DNA of 64,000 nucleotides from Sipunculus nudus (lineage: Eukaryota > Annelida > Sipuncula > Golfingiida > Sipunculidae): positions 20,229,508 through 20,293,507 of the forward strand of contig CM049313.1 of assembly GCA_026874595.1 (NCBI GenBank), in the 5' to 3' direction. Under the pieces are notes generated by a model. It did no database searches. It was not told the DNA's origin and worked only from the letters and a program-made list of their open reading frames with translations. Of this stretch, positions 1 through 11,420 are shown one piece after another. Each line of letters opens with the position of its first letter. Position 1 is the stretch's first letter. Made by a program: the position numbers and the translations under genes.

Positions 1-57
1 GGAGATCATGTTTATGATAGTTGTAATTTTACAAATAAGGTCTTGTTTTGTGTCTAG

Positions 58-160
58 GTACGCCATCCCTGTGTCTGACAGGCAAGTTGTGGTACCAGAT
101 GGAAAAATAGATAAGGACCGCTCCTTTCTTGCCGGTGCTCTTATGTTAGTAAATGTCTGA
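58..160 (+). CDS. Possible last coding exon of an unidentified upstream gene
   Basis: A pyrimidine-rich TTGTTTTGTGTCTAG acceptor is followed by 33 complete sense codons beginning YAIPVSDRQVVVPDGKIDKD and a TGA at 158-160. The composition looks protein-like and more GC-rich than the next 400 bases. I do not recognise the family. No polyadenylation signal is obvious nearby. It could equally be a chance open stretch. Confidence 0.3.
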
Positions 161-577
161 TAGTAATTAATTTCTATTCATAGAACTGGTTACCGGCTGT
201 GTCTACTATCTATAGGTTTAAATATTAGCAAGATCAATGCAAGATAAAGACATTTTCGCTTTTCTTCTAACCCTGACTTTATTAAGAACAGACAAGATAT
301 AGTATTTACCATCACTTCTTAATCATGACTTCCCGGGTATTTTTCTGATGTCATCTGGTCTTAACAGAACACCTTAATTTTTCTCCCTTTTTAATCAGTC
401 ATTGCTCTACTTACTGTAGGACCATATACAACCTAAAACACGCATTACATACGCTACAAAGTTCTACATTAGCCAATCCAACACACACACGAAACTACAT
501 AACAGTAAAATGTCTGACAATTTGATTCCTATATTTTTGTATAATTATAAATCTCTTGTGTCATACCATAGAGCACT
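161..577. other. Intergenic, no feature seen
   Basis: AT-rich DNA with scattered stops in all frames. It would be the 3' UTR of the putative upstream exon if that exon is real. It separates that exon from the transposase remnant on the opposite strand. Confidence 0.4.
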
Positions 578-892
578 CTAGCGTGTGAAATGCGCCCGAA
601 TCGTAGACGGTTCCCTTGCCTTTTTTAAATTTCCTTCACGGCATATGGCACACACTGCCGCGGTTGCCAACAACATAGCAAGTTGGCCGCACTGCCACAG
701 ACGGTAGCTGACTGATTCTGGAACTCCAGGTTGTACTGATTCCATGTTTTCGTCACTTGACGACTCAGAATCGTCATCTCTGTGTAGTTTCGTTACGGAC
801 ACATGAACCTTGTGATCAGCAGTATGTGACTGTCTCTCGTTCAAATAGCGAATTTTATCTTCGCTCATTCTACTCTTTTTTCTTCGACCCAT
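578..892 (-). pseudogene. Truncated Mutator-like transposase N-terminal region
   Basis: The minus-strand frame starts MGRRKKSRMSEDKIRYLNER (G at -3 and +4) and encodes 104 residues. It has a basic start, an acidic D/E/S patch and YRLWQCGQLAMLLATAAVCA followed by ICREG. The YRL...LA.LL..A.C..C..G pattern resembles the N-terminal zinc-binding start of the Mutator-like transposase proteins common in mollusc genomes. The family usually continues for several hundred residues, but here it stops at a TAG. Most likely a fragment; a short host gene is the alternative. Confidence 0.45.
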
Positions 893-1009
893 GACGTTCA
901 GTTTGAGGATAGTGTATACTATATAAGAAGGAACGATGTATTCGGTAATTGTTTTGGCGATGTAATGATGGACCCTGGGAGAAAATGTTATATTGTATAG
1001 CAGGGTCAA

Positions 1010-1637
1010 TACTAAGTATTACAGAAATAACAATCGGTAAATTCATATTTCTGGGTATATTCTTGGTGCCAGGACCATTATTGGGTGACACTAACATACT
1101 AGTATTTTAGGGCAGTGACAAAGACATTATTCGGCGACTGGAGGAGTACGATGTACAGTTTACTTCTGGGTTAGGCGTATTAGGGGACATGTTTGTATTA
1201 ATTAGTGCCAATTAGTAAGTGCCGGTAATAAAGATTAGCTCTTTCCCGGCTGACTGACCGCGGCTTCCCCACGCCTGTCAATCAACCATTTGCCTAACGC
1301 CACGACCGCATGGTTAACCAATAAGCAACTGACACGCTGCTAATTCTCGCCGATCTGACAGTTGGTCCTGTTTGCACCCCACGTGGGGTTGACATCTGAA
1401 AAAAATACTTATTTTTCTAACTGATACAATATAACCCAAGGAACGTGTTTTTGTGAAAAGATAGATATAGCAATCATCTATAAAACCAGATGTTTTTCAG
1501 AAAAATGTTATTTTCATGATTTTTGACGATGATTAGACCTTAAATAATTCACCCTACACTATCTATTGATATGGTTCCTTTATTCAAGATGTGATGAAAA
1601 ATGTATCCATATTTATATAGTAACGTCTCTGTTCGTG
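1010..1637. other. Intergenic, no feature seen
   Basis: No coding potential or repeat was found. A locally GC-richer stretch lies at about 1245-1390, without a recognisable gene. Confidence 0.4.
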
Positions 1638-2350
1638 CGTCCGTCTTTCCGGCCGTCCGTACCTGGCTTGTGGATTGATTTCAGACCAAATCATTTGACC
1701 AAAACCTCTTACACATATAGCTTACCCACCCATGGATGAATAACCCTATCGTTTTTTGTGTCACGGAGTCAAAGGTCACGGCCACAGGGCCCACTTCTTG
1801 AAAAAGCTTGTGGACCCATTTAAGCGAAACAGTTTGACCAAAACCTTTCATCTTATACATATGCCTTACCCATCCACCCATAGACGAAGAACCCTCTCGA
1901 TTTTGAAGTAACGGGGTCAAAGCCCATTTCTTGAAAAAGCTTGTGGACCCATTTTAAGCCAAACCGTTCGACCAAAACCTTTCATCTTGCACATATGGCT
2001 GACCCACCCAAAGATGAAGAACCCCTCTGACTTTGAGATCACAGGGTCAAACTCAAGGCCACAGGACCCACTTCTCGAAAAAGCTTTGGACCAATTTTAA
2101 GCCAAAGCGTTTGACCAAAACCTTTTATCTTGCATATATGGCAACCTACCACGGATAAAGAACCCTTGCGATTTTTGGGTAACAGGGCAAAGGTCAAGGC
2201 CAAGGGACCAACTATTGAAAAAGCTTGTGGACCAGTTTAGGTCAAACCGTTTGACCAACACCTTTCATCTTGCACATATGGCTTATCTATCCATGGACCA
2301 AGAACCCTATTGAAATTTAGAGTCAAAGATCAAGGCCACAGAGCGGCCCT
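1638..2350. repeat. Tandem modules of about 140 bp with AGGTCA-type half-sites
   Basis: Five modules carry the recurring block TTTGACCAAAACCTTTCATC at intervals of about 140 bases (about 1695, 1832, 1970, 2110 and 2250), then a TCAAAGGTCA-like block. It opens with the CGTCCGTCTTTCCGGCCGTC type of sequence that starts other transposons in the window. It is an older member of the same superfamily as 20102-21572. Confidence 0.7.
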
Positions 2351-2989
2351 CATCATTTTCATAAAGTGTAATACACCCATTCTAATTATGCCTCGTGCGA
2401 GGAGATGCTCCGCTTTGCGGTACCCTTTATTTTGGTCTGTTTCAATAACAATGAAGCACTGTCCATGGCATGAAAAGAACCTTGTTGGCAGTGGAAAATA
2501 ATATCTAGATTAAAATGGAGAAACTGACAGGCCACTATTTTACAGAAATGAAAAACATTGAATGCACCAGAGTAACCCTGCACACATTGCAGGAGATGGT
2601 TGCGTAAACACTCTCCCAGTTGGAAGTATAATAGGTTCTGAGTGACGCTCTTACGTAACTGTTTGGTGAGTGTGATATTTCAACACCTGTTGCGGTACAG
2701 CACCTGGTGTCTTCTCACATAAACTGCATGACTGACGTTTAATGTACGCGTATGTGAATCAAGACGGAAGTGTGCTTCATTATGGTTATCATTATGCGTA
2801 TGTTGACGGTTTTAAAACCTACTCCCAAACTTACGTCTATAATTTGTTATAATGAGTAATTTGTCATTATAAAATCAAGTAAAGTGAAACCGGTGTTTAC
2901 AGTGAAACAAACGTGGTTTAATTTATACAGATGGTCTCATTAGACAGGTCATTTATAACCAGTGAGGATGCTTTTGGTTCACTCAATGC
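2351..2989. other. Intergenic, no gene seen
   Basis: AT-rich unique DNA. A single minisatellite-like unit (ATGGTCTCATTAGACAGGTC) lies at about 2931-2950, separated by 40 bases from the main array. It may be the ancestral left border. Confidence 0.45.
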
Positions 2990-4232
2990 ATGGTCTTAAT
3001 AGACAGATGGTCTTAATAGACAGGTGGTCTCAATAGACAGGCGGTCTTAATAGACAGGTGGTCTCTAGAGACAGGTGGTCTTAATAGACAGGTGGTCTTA
3101 ATAGACAGGTGGTCTTTAGAGACAGATGGTCTTAATAGACAGGCGGTCTTTATAGACAGATGGTCTTAATAGACAGGTGGTCTTAATAGACAGGTGGTCT
3201 TAATAGACAGGTGGTCTTAATAGACAGGTGGTCTTAATAGACAGGTGGTCTCAATAGACAGGCGGTCTTAATAGACAGGTGGTCTTTATAGACAGGTGGT
3301 CTTAATAGACAGGTGGTCTTAATAGACAGGCGGTCTTAATAGACAGATGGTGTTAATAGACAGGTGGTCTTAATAGACAGGTGGTCTCTAGAGACAGGTG
3401 GTCTTAATACACAGGTGGTCTTAATAGACAGGTGGTCTTTAGAGACAGGTGGTCTTAATAGACAGGCGGTCTTTATAGACAGATGGTCTTAATAGACAGG
3501 CGGTCTTTTTAGACAGATGTTCTTAATAGACAGGTGGTCTTAATAGACAGGTGGTCTTAATAGACAGGTGGTCTTAATAGACAGGTGGTCTTTAGAGACA
3601 GGTGGTCTCAATAGACAGGCGGTCTTAATAGACAGGTGGTCTTAATAGACAGGTGGTCTTAATAGACAGGTGGTCTTAATAGACAGGTGGTCTTAATAGA
3701 CAGGTGGTCTTAATAGACAGGTGGTCTTAATTGACAGGCGGTATTTATAGACAGATGGTCTTAATAGACAGGCGGTCTTTATAGACAGATGGTCTTAATA
3801 GACAGGTGGTCTTAATAGACAGGTGGTCTTAATAGACAGGTGGTCTTAATAGACAGGTGGTCTTTAGAGACAGGTGGTCTCAATATACAGGCGGTCTAAA
3901 TAGACAGGTGGTCTTAATAGACAGGTGGTCTTAATAGACAGGTGGTCTTTAGAGACAGGTGGTCTTTAGAAACAGGTGGTCTTAATAGACAGGTGGTCTT
4001 AATAGATAGGTGGTCTTAATAGACAGGTGGTCTTAATAGACAGGCGGTCTTAATAGACAGATGGTGTTAATAGACAGATGGTGTTAATAGACAGGTGGTC
4101 TTAAAAGACAGGTGGTCTTAATAGACAGGCGGTCTTTATAGACAGATGGTCTTAATAGATAGGCGGTCTTTATAGACAGATGGTCTTAATAGACAGGTGG
4201 TCTTAATAGACAGGTGGTCTTTCACACAGGTT
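2990..4232. repeat. 17-bp minisatellite, about 73 copies
   Basis: The unit GGTGGTCTTAATAGACA is repeated without interruption. Variants fall in a few classes: GGCGGT or GATGGT at the start, and TTTAGAGACA, TTTATAGACA or CTCAATAGACA at the end. Variant order recurs in blocks, so copies were multiplied several units at a time. The last unit reads GGTGGTCTTTCACACAGGTT, close to the right end of the small element at 23814-23930. Confidence 0.95.
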
Positions 4233-5587
4233 TCACCGTATTTACACCACTCTGCAATATTCTTCTGTGAAATCCGGGTTTTAGTGTGTATGGAAAATGT
4301 CAGCCCCATGAGCGATTTCGAGAAACTGGAAGAAATAAACCTGTCAGGTTCGATAAGGGCGCGGAGAAGCGACACGGAAGTGCTCGGAGAACAGCGTCCG
4401 GGTGAGAATCTATTTGTCAATGTGTATCGGCGGGGGGCGGCATAACACTTTTTTTAACCACGCCCAAATCCTCAAATTATAGTAAAATTTACCTTTCAGA
4501 ATAATCTCAGTTTCTGTAGATATGGATATAAAGTAATTATAGTAATTTATTTTCATATTAATATTGTGGTGAATCTACAGTTTAAGCATTTTTATTTTAC
4601 GAATATGTATACCACCGTACAAGACCAAGGCGAGCAGACAATATACGTGTTGGACCCCGGGCACATTAATCGGGAACGAAATAATCATTCCTTTTATACA
4701 TTAATTAGTATTTATATCTACATGGAAAGGGGAACACACACACTCGCAATCACACACATACATCATGTTGTACATATGTTTTGTATACATAACATGCCAC
4801 GTCGAGTAAAATCACCGTGGGAAGAAGCCGCCTGCCAGGGAAGCGTGTTTTAATGTGGTTAGCTGAGACATCCTATATTAAACGCTACATCCCCTTTTTC
4901 TGAGTTTTAAAGAAGGAGAGCATGCATCCTGAGGTTTTGGGGTTTTTGAATGTGATCCGGTTGACATTGGGCTCTTTCAAGTTTTGCCAGTAGACGTTCT
5001 TTAACCACTAGGTGATGTTACCGACAGATCAGACAACGTTACACGTGTTTCAGGTCTGATTTTGACAGTGTTGACTGGACTGTCCGGATAGTACCGCACA
5101 GCTTCACATCTAACAGTTAAAACCGAGGGACTTTTATGCATAGAAAAGCCAGAAGATCACCTTAAGGTGAAAATATGCCCGGGCCGGGGTGTAACATGTG
5201 CTGTCGCCAATTTCTCAAGACACGCACATACCAGCATTTTTTTAAAACAGCTGCTGTATATATAGATGACTGAACCTTCCTTGTGTTTTTCTTATTTATA
5301 TATACATGGGTTTTTTTTTGTTTTTTTTTTTTGCCGGTGGGGTCAGTTACCTCTAACTTGTTAACGGGTGTGCCTCTCTTCCGGTTGTCTGTACTGAGCG
5401 TGTGCCTTCTTTTCATGATGTCTTCAGTACACAATAACCAGTTCAAATGGCCACGAGAAGCCGAGGACAAAGGCACTTTCACTCATGGGACTCTTTGATA
5501 AGCCAAGCATTGTGTTCTCAGAATTATAATACGTTGTGACTTTAAGTTCAGTAGCAAGGTACTGTCGTGTTTTTTTTTGCTTTTTAA
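4233..5587. other. Intergenic, no gene seen
   Basis: Several open frames of 60-106 codons occur, but none has recognisable domains or splice context. There are T-rich runs at 5290-5335. No repeat family was identified. Confidence 0.4.
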
Positions 5588-6943
5588 GTTAAGCTGATTT
5601 AAAGTCAACTGAGGTATAGGTATGGCCCTGTGTCCGTCGTCCGTCCGGCAGTCCGGCCGTCCGTTAACAGGGCACAAATCGTAACCGATGGACCAAGAAA
5701 CTTCTAAGTGTACATCCAGGGAGGTCAATTATAAGTGAAATGGTCAGTGCGACCTATATTCTTGTAGCTATTGAGCTTTTAAGTCCCCCCCCCAAAAAAA
5801 AAATAATTAAAAATTTGATACAAAACCTCCAGTATCTTGATAATTAATACATGGATTGCCATGAATGTTGCCATGATTATAGCCCATGACTAGTTTTGTC
5901 AGGTCCCAAAAGCTGGTGGCGCCACCTATATTTTTTCTATATTTTACAATTTTATTGCTTTTTTAGACCGTCAAATGACAGCAATTATGTCAGTTTCTCA
6001 GCTGCGGTTTCATCCAGTGTCCTGAAACCCGGTGTGTTTATTGATTGTGATTGGTTTCTTTATTTCCTGGAGACTGTAGGCGCCGCCTGTATTTTTTTTT
6101 TCTTTTTTTTTTAAGATTATCAGATTCGCTACTGTGGTTTTATCTGTGTCCTGAAACCTTGTGTCGTTTATTAGGGCCCCGCTTGTATAAGCAATTGCCC
6201 TATTTTTTATCACCCTGTCCGTCTGTTTGTCTTTCTGTATATCCGTCAAATTTGTTTCTTGATGATATCTTCAGTTAGGGGTGACATATCGATTTCAGAC
6301 TTGACTTATATATGGCCCACCTCTAACGCAAGAACTCAATCGATTTAGGGGTCATGAGGTCAAAGGTCAAGGTCACAGGACCCACATATTAAGAAAGTTT
6401 GTGGATGCATTTTACTGTCAAACTTTTCATCCCTAACCTTCCATATTTCACAAATAGCTGACCAGAAAACAGTGGAAGAACCCTATTGATTTTGGGGTCA
6501 CAAGGTCAAAGGTCAATGTCACAGGGGCCATACTTCCGCATATTTGTTTCCAGATAATAACTCCTGTTTGGATTGACATATTGGATTTAAACTTGACTTA
6601 TATATGACCCACTTATGACCCTTTTTATTTAGGGGTCATGAGGTCAAAGGTCAAGGTCACAGCACCCACGTTTTCAAATAAAATTGTAAATACATTTTCA
6701 GCCAAGCTTTTCATCCCAAACCTTCCGTCTTCCACGTGGTGCACATGCCAATAGGGGAAGTTTCCTTTTGATTTTTTGGTCACAAGGACAAAGGACAAGG
6801 TCACAGGGCCCATCCATTCACAAATTAGCTTATAGATGATTACTCCAGTTTGGGTATACAGGTTTTATTCAAACTGATCACAGGGCCCATATTTTCTATC
6901 CTTATAGACATATTCAGCTGAGCGTCGAGACCCATGTTTCCCT
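5588..6943. mobile_element. Non-autonomous transposon family A, copy 1
   Basis: Starts with a degenerate AGCTGA...AGTCAACTGAGGTATAGG and a CCGTCCGTCCGGCAGTCCGG tract. It continues with AGGGCACAAATCGTAACC and ends CAGCTGAGCGTCGAGACCCA. The interior carries AGGTCAAAGGTCAAGGTCAC modules about 140-290 bases apart and one GGTGGCGCCACC palindrome (5920). The GCCCCGCTTGTATAAGCAAT at about 6176 suggests a second element nested or joined inside. No transposase frame is present. Confidence 0.7.
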
Positions 6944-7019
6944 AGTTTATACTTATATTTAGACTTTGAGTAATCTGTACATCTTTCCGTTATAAGTGAT
7001 ATCAGTGATATCATACTTT

Positions 7020-7231
7020 CCACTGGCGAATCCAAGATTTAGGAAAAGGTGGGGTCTAACCCAGGAACAGTAATTACTTATCCTTAAAAAAGGTCCCCAG
7101 GTAAGGAAAAGAGGGGTCGAGGCCGCAAAATATGGTCTGAAACCCATGAAAAAGGTATGCAAGGGCCGTAGGGGGGGGGCGGGGGGGGGGGGGGGCGGAC
7201 CCCCTGGATCCCTCACCTAGTTTCGCTTCTG
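7020..7231. mobile_element. MITE family C, copy 1
   Basis: The left end CACTGGCGAATCCAAG and the right end CTGGATCCCTC...TTCGCTTCTG form imperfect terminal inverted repeats. The interior (GGGGTCTAACCCAGGA, then GGTCCCCAGGTAAGG) matches that of 29884-30052. A poly-G tract sits before the right end. Noncoding. Confidence 0.6.
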
Positions 7232-7993
7232 CTTTGTATTATAAGTGGGCAATTACTACATTGTTTGTGCGTAACACGAGTGATGCTAGGAAATATGACG
7301 TCACACATGCCCAGGCTGCACTATTAATGCCGTGAAGAAGCGCCCCTGGGGGCGTCCAGTTTCAGTCACTGACTGAACATGTTTAGAGGAAGTTAATGTG
7401 ACGTGACTTTGATGTGTCCTAGCCCCTGGCTACGGGCCTTTTTACAGCCCGACCCCCTTGAATTCCATCAGAGTTCGTTTGACCCGAACACCCGTAATCC
7501 CCTCCCCAGCCCGCCAGCTATTTCCTCGTTCCCCTGTCAAAAGGGTGTGGTCCGCTTCCTGAGGTCGCCGGAGATCACCAAGGCACACTTCCAAGCGTAC
7601 CACTTAAGTTGTTCAGCCCAAGACAAAAACATGCACAACACAAACAATATATATAAAGTATATATCCACCACGGGATGACAAACTGTGGCTCAATTTCAG
7701 ATGAGCTTGCATTCACTTATACTGTGTTGTATACAGATCGGCCGTTCAGCCAGAAACGTACAACATTTGAAGGAACTGCTTGAGGACCTGACAACAGCTA
7801 CTTATTACTGTGTAAAAAAAAGACACTTATGAGTCTTTGAAATCCTTCTCATGTTCTTCAGTTGTTGTCTAATCATATTCAAAGCTCTGCCATTGACATG
7901 AAATGCTGCCGGGATGATAAAGTTATTCTACACATCTGTGACTACGTGGCTTTTTGTGACAGTTTATTAGCATGATCTTTATATGGGTCAATG

Positions 7994-7998
<5 letters not shown>
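7232..7998. other. Intergenic, GC-richer islet without a clear gene
   Basis: Contains a perfect TGACGTCA (7296-7303) and a CGCCCCTGGGGGCG near-palindrome at about 7342. A 126-codon plus-strand frame at 7403-7783 shows no recognisable domain and lacks an ATG at its start. It could be a promoter or a repeat, but no neighbouring gene is evident. Confidence 0.35.
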
Positions 7999-8024
<26 letters not shown>

Positions 8025-8025
8025 T
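7999..8025. repeat. (AT)n microsatellite
   Basis: Pure AT dinucleotide run directly left of the hairpin at 8031-8138. Confidence 0.95.
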
Positions 8026-8030
8026 AATAC

Positions 8031-8138
8031 ATATATCATGTGTAAGGAATCAAACGATTGTGAGCATCGTGTTTACTAATCAGTTTCGTACCGTTGTACG
8101 GCACTCTTCAGTGCACACTTCTTCTACACATGATATAT
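8031..8138 (-). ncRNA. Hammerhead-ribozyme-like hairpin, degenerate
   Basis: A 14-bp perfect inverted repeat (8031-8044 and 8125-8138) encloses, on the minus strand, CTGAAGA, a 7-bp stem GTGCCGT/ACGGTAC (one G-U) with loop ACA, then GAAAC. This fits the conserved CUGANGA-stem II-GAAA core of hammerhead ribozymes. A two-base-pair stem III ending GTA is possible, as in the minimal hammerheads reported in Penelope-like elements. Stem I next to the core does not pair cleanly, so activity is doubtful. It may be the end of a retroelement. Confidence 0.3.
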
Positions 8139-8210
8139 ATTGATACGCTCTGGTTATACCATAGAGCACTTTGCCTTCAGTGCATTGCCAACAGCCTAGA
8201 AAGAATAATT

Positions 8211-8275
8211 GTATATATATATTTATATATATTATATTTATATATAATATATATATAATATATATATATATATAT
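8211..8275. repeat. (AT)n-rich microsatellite
   Basis: Imperfect AT/ATT repeat. The preceding block contains GAGCACTTTGCCTTCAGTGC, also seen in related form next to the AT array at 11801-11938. Confidence 0.9.
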
Positions 8276-8648
8276 GAGTGTTATGAAAAAAAACCCGAAA
8301 ATATATGATTATATGTTATGATGCAATTTGTCTTCGTAACAGTTATTAGAACAACTTTGGAGAAGGTCCTATATCTAAATAGGAACCCTTTTTAGTGGCC
8401 AATTTGGAGAATCTCATGGACCTGTTTCATTGGGGATCAGCAGGACATGTCCCCCTTACTTTTTCAGGAGTTGCGTACAAAGTAGCATTCGCATAATTTA
8501 AAACAGCGATTTTGAGATAATTCCATCATCCAGCTTAAACATTTATGTTCGTCTTATTTACCAAAAATAATCTATCACTTATACACCTGATAATAAAAAA
8601 TGACATGGCATGCTTCAATGGCCTAATCGTTACCAGTGTCAGTCTTTA
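8276..8648. other. Intergenic, no feature seen
   Basis: AT-rich unique DNA without coding signal. Confidence 0.4.
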
Positions 8649-9042
8649 CAGGATTGCCAAAGGTAAATGACCGAAAAAAGAGTAAGTGATCCGGAAAAAA
8701 AAGTTTGCACACCAAAATTGTGTACATCTATCGATGCATATATTTCCACAATCAGAAACATACATGGCGCACATCCCCCTGCTTGAAGAAAGGACATTTT
8801 CCACATGCACGTTGTGGCACATGCTGGCCATTTGCACACCAAAAAGTAAGAAATGCCTCATTCTTGTTTTTACTAGACTGTTAAAGCGGGAGAAAAATAG
8901 TATATATCAGAATTCTCTCAATGAAAAAAAAGAGGGAGAAAGGTGTACTGCTGAAAAAAGAGTTGAAAAAAGAGTAATTAGCGTCGATTTCAGGAAATCC
9001 TAAAAAAATGACTCTTTTTAAAAGAGTGATTTGGCAGGCCTG
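8649..9042. mobile_element. Candidate MITE with CAGG..TGCCAAA ends
   Basis: The left end CAGGATTGCCAAAGGTAAATG and the reverse complement of the right end, CAGGCCTGCCAAATCAC, share a CAGG-N2-TGCCAAA terminus. Internal AAAAAAGAGT blocks recur near both ends. No matching target duplication was found. hAT-like by the look of the ends, but unproven. Confidence 0.4.
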
Positions 9043-11120
9043 CGTTATAATGTATGTGTATGTTCAAATCTTATGCAAATTATCATTATAAAGAGTGATA
9101 GGAATTTAACAAAAATTAGTTTCGAAAACAAAAAATACATATTCAGTAAAATGTGTTGTAAGGGAAGAATATTATTCAGAGAGGGGACTATTGTCCTCTT
9201 TGCCATAAGGGGGTGGGGTTGGGTGGGGGGGGGGGGGGTGCCGGTACACCTTTGGATTGTCCCCCTCACATTTCTCTGCAAAGAAGGCCAAGGGAGGATC
9301 AAGGTTGCTATAATTCGCATCACGAATATGCATGATGATAGGGAACATGTGTTTGGTAGCTGCCTCTGATCAATCCATAACATAAGAAGAGGTCCAGGAA
9401 AGGCGGATATGAAGACTGCCAAGTTATGATCGGTCATAATAAAGCCGTAAACGTGCTATATGTTATATATAAAGTAATGCACATGAAAGATAGGTAATAA
9501 AACTTACATAAGCAGAGCTCAGTATCAAAGATTTACATACGCCCCCTGTAAGAGTAAAAAGTGGGCCGGACGATATACAGGCAGGAGGAAGCACAACTCC
9601 CACCATCCAAACATAAAAAAAGATAGCATGAAGCAAGTCCGATTCAATCGTCTAGAAATTACATACAGCCACCGAGAACCATGAACAGGGATATCAGTTG
9701 ATATAATTATAACAATATTTATTATATTATATTGATATATATTGATACATAGACATACTTATGTAACATTAATGTATATATATTATATATATGATACGGT
9801 TTAAATAACACAAAGATTTAAAAATATGCATATTTCTTCCTTTCTAAATGCGTTAAATTATGTATAGAGGTCCAAGCTAGCGTTGTGCACCATACCTTAG
9901 AATGGTACACTTTACACAGTGGTGTTGATTTTTTCCAAGATAGGTATTGGGAGTGAGGGGAAGGGGAAGTTACACATATATCCCCACCCCCACCTTTTGG
10001 CAACAGAAGATTATCAATATAATCACCCCCTGCTATTCGTAAAATGAGAAAAAATGTATACCTATATATAATAAATGGAAAATGTGTTGTTTTTATATAA
10101 GTTAAAGCTATCATAAATTATGCCCCCCAGCCAGCTTGATCGACGTACCTGAGGTCTTTACGAGAAACAAAATAAAAACTTTGATACATATACATTATAA
10201 AACACGCACACAAACACATATTGTCGCCCCGAAATGTTTTGGCCTTGTGCTGCTTAGAGCCCACCTGTTTTAAGTGCGGAGGTGTTTGACCAGATCGTCT
10301 TGTAACAAGATCCCATCAACGCTTTGCTGTTTCGTCCCACATCCACAGTTAGTGCACCCTTTAACCCCTCTGTGCCCGGTTGCTTTGCTGTTTGTGTCTC
10401 CGTAAGTCTATCCTGTTTTGCCAATAATTAACTGCTTTTTGCACCGTCGGAAAATTGTTTTCCTAATATGTTTTAGTTGCTGCTACTAAATACATGACGA
10501 TTTATAAGTATGTTGTTGTAGCACAGTTCCGCTACATTTATTTTCTTAAATCATTTAATCCTACTTGGTTGGGTAATGCAATATCCATTTCATTTAGCTG
10601 TAATTATTACAATCACAATGTCAGCTTGTGGTCCACTCTATACATAGTTTATTCCTGAAATTAATACCCACTTTATATAGGTAGCAAGGTGCCGGAATAA
10701 AAAGACACCGATCTCGCCCCGGGTGCAACTATGTATTTGTTCTTCTCAACACAATGTGAGACTATTTGCCTTCAACTATGAAAAACGCAGATCAGATTGC
10801 ATGTTTTTTTGTACCCCAGATTTGTCGTGTTGACGAATCTATACTTGTTTTGCTAAAAAGCGGCCTCTCAACGAGAAATAAAAAAAATGATACCGGAAAA
10901 CAGTATATTTACTTTAGATAACCTTCGATCTTTTGCCTTTGACACCTGCCAGTCATAATTCCTGTCTGACTCCTTCCGATACACAGATACGTTGTACCCT
11001 GCGTAGTAAGTTCTGTTGTGTACCACCAGCTATAGATTTGTTTTTGGATGCTATATTGGTTCATAATGAAACACTTAGAGAGACCTAAACACATACCAGA
11101 CATGTTACATATACATGTAA
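9043..11120. other. Intergenic, no gene seen
   Basis: AT-rich DNA with a poly-G run at 9215-9237. Short open frames have no recognisable content. It leads into the presumed promoter of the thrombospondin gene. Confidence 0.4.
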
Positions 11121-11420
11121 GATAGTGTGTTCTTTTTAAAATATTATGGTATATGATTATATATCTTTATAATGCCGTTTGCTTACTTTTGAAATTGAAA
11201 TCAGCCTGCACCGGGCGCCATTAGTGGCGCAACACATAAACCTAGAATCGATTAGATTTTGCTGTGGATCCGTAACATGATCCGGAGTCCGGAAAGTCAT
11301 CAATCAATATTCACAAATGAACACTGACTGTTATGCAAGAATGAACCTGGGAATATAGGCCGAATACGCGAATGAAAACATTCACTATTTTTGGGAGCAT
11401 CCCTCAATAGGGACACCAAC
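11121..11420 (+). promoter_or_regulatory. Probable promoter and 5' UTR region of the thrombospondin gene
   Basis: No convincing TATA box lies within 100 bases of the ATG. A perfect GC-rich inverted repeat, GCGCCA-TTAG-TGGCGC, sits at 11215-11230. A doubled CCGGA (CCGGAGTCCGGAA) follows at about 11283, resembling paired ETS sites. The start codon lies in AACATGGCGGC, close to the YY1-type motif seen at many metazoan start codons. The transcription start cannot be placed from sequence. Confidence 0.3.

Noticed and set aside
2990-4232. CRISPR-like array
   Set aside because: Units are adjacent with no spacers and the genome is clearly eukaryotic.
4136-4420. Open frames through the 17-bp minisatellite
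   Set aside because: A 17-bp unit shifts frame every copy; the frames reflect the repeat, not coding.
7403-7783. 126-codon plus-strand frame
   Set aside because: It has no ATG start, recognisable domain or splice context; composition does not stand out from the GC-rich islet.
8649-9042. Eight-base target duplication expected for a hAT element
   Set aside because: The bases flanking the two ends do not match, so the hAT assignment is left as tentative.
9031-9437. Overlapping open frames on both strands near the poly-G tract
   Set aside because: Low-complexity composition, no domain, and no support from splice sites.
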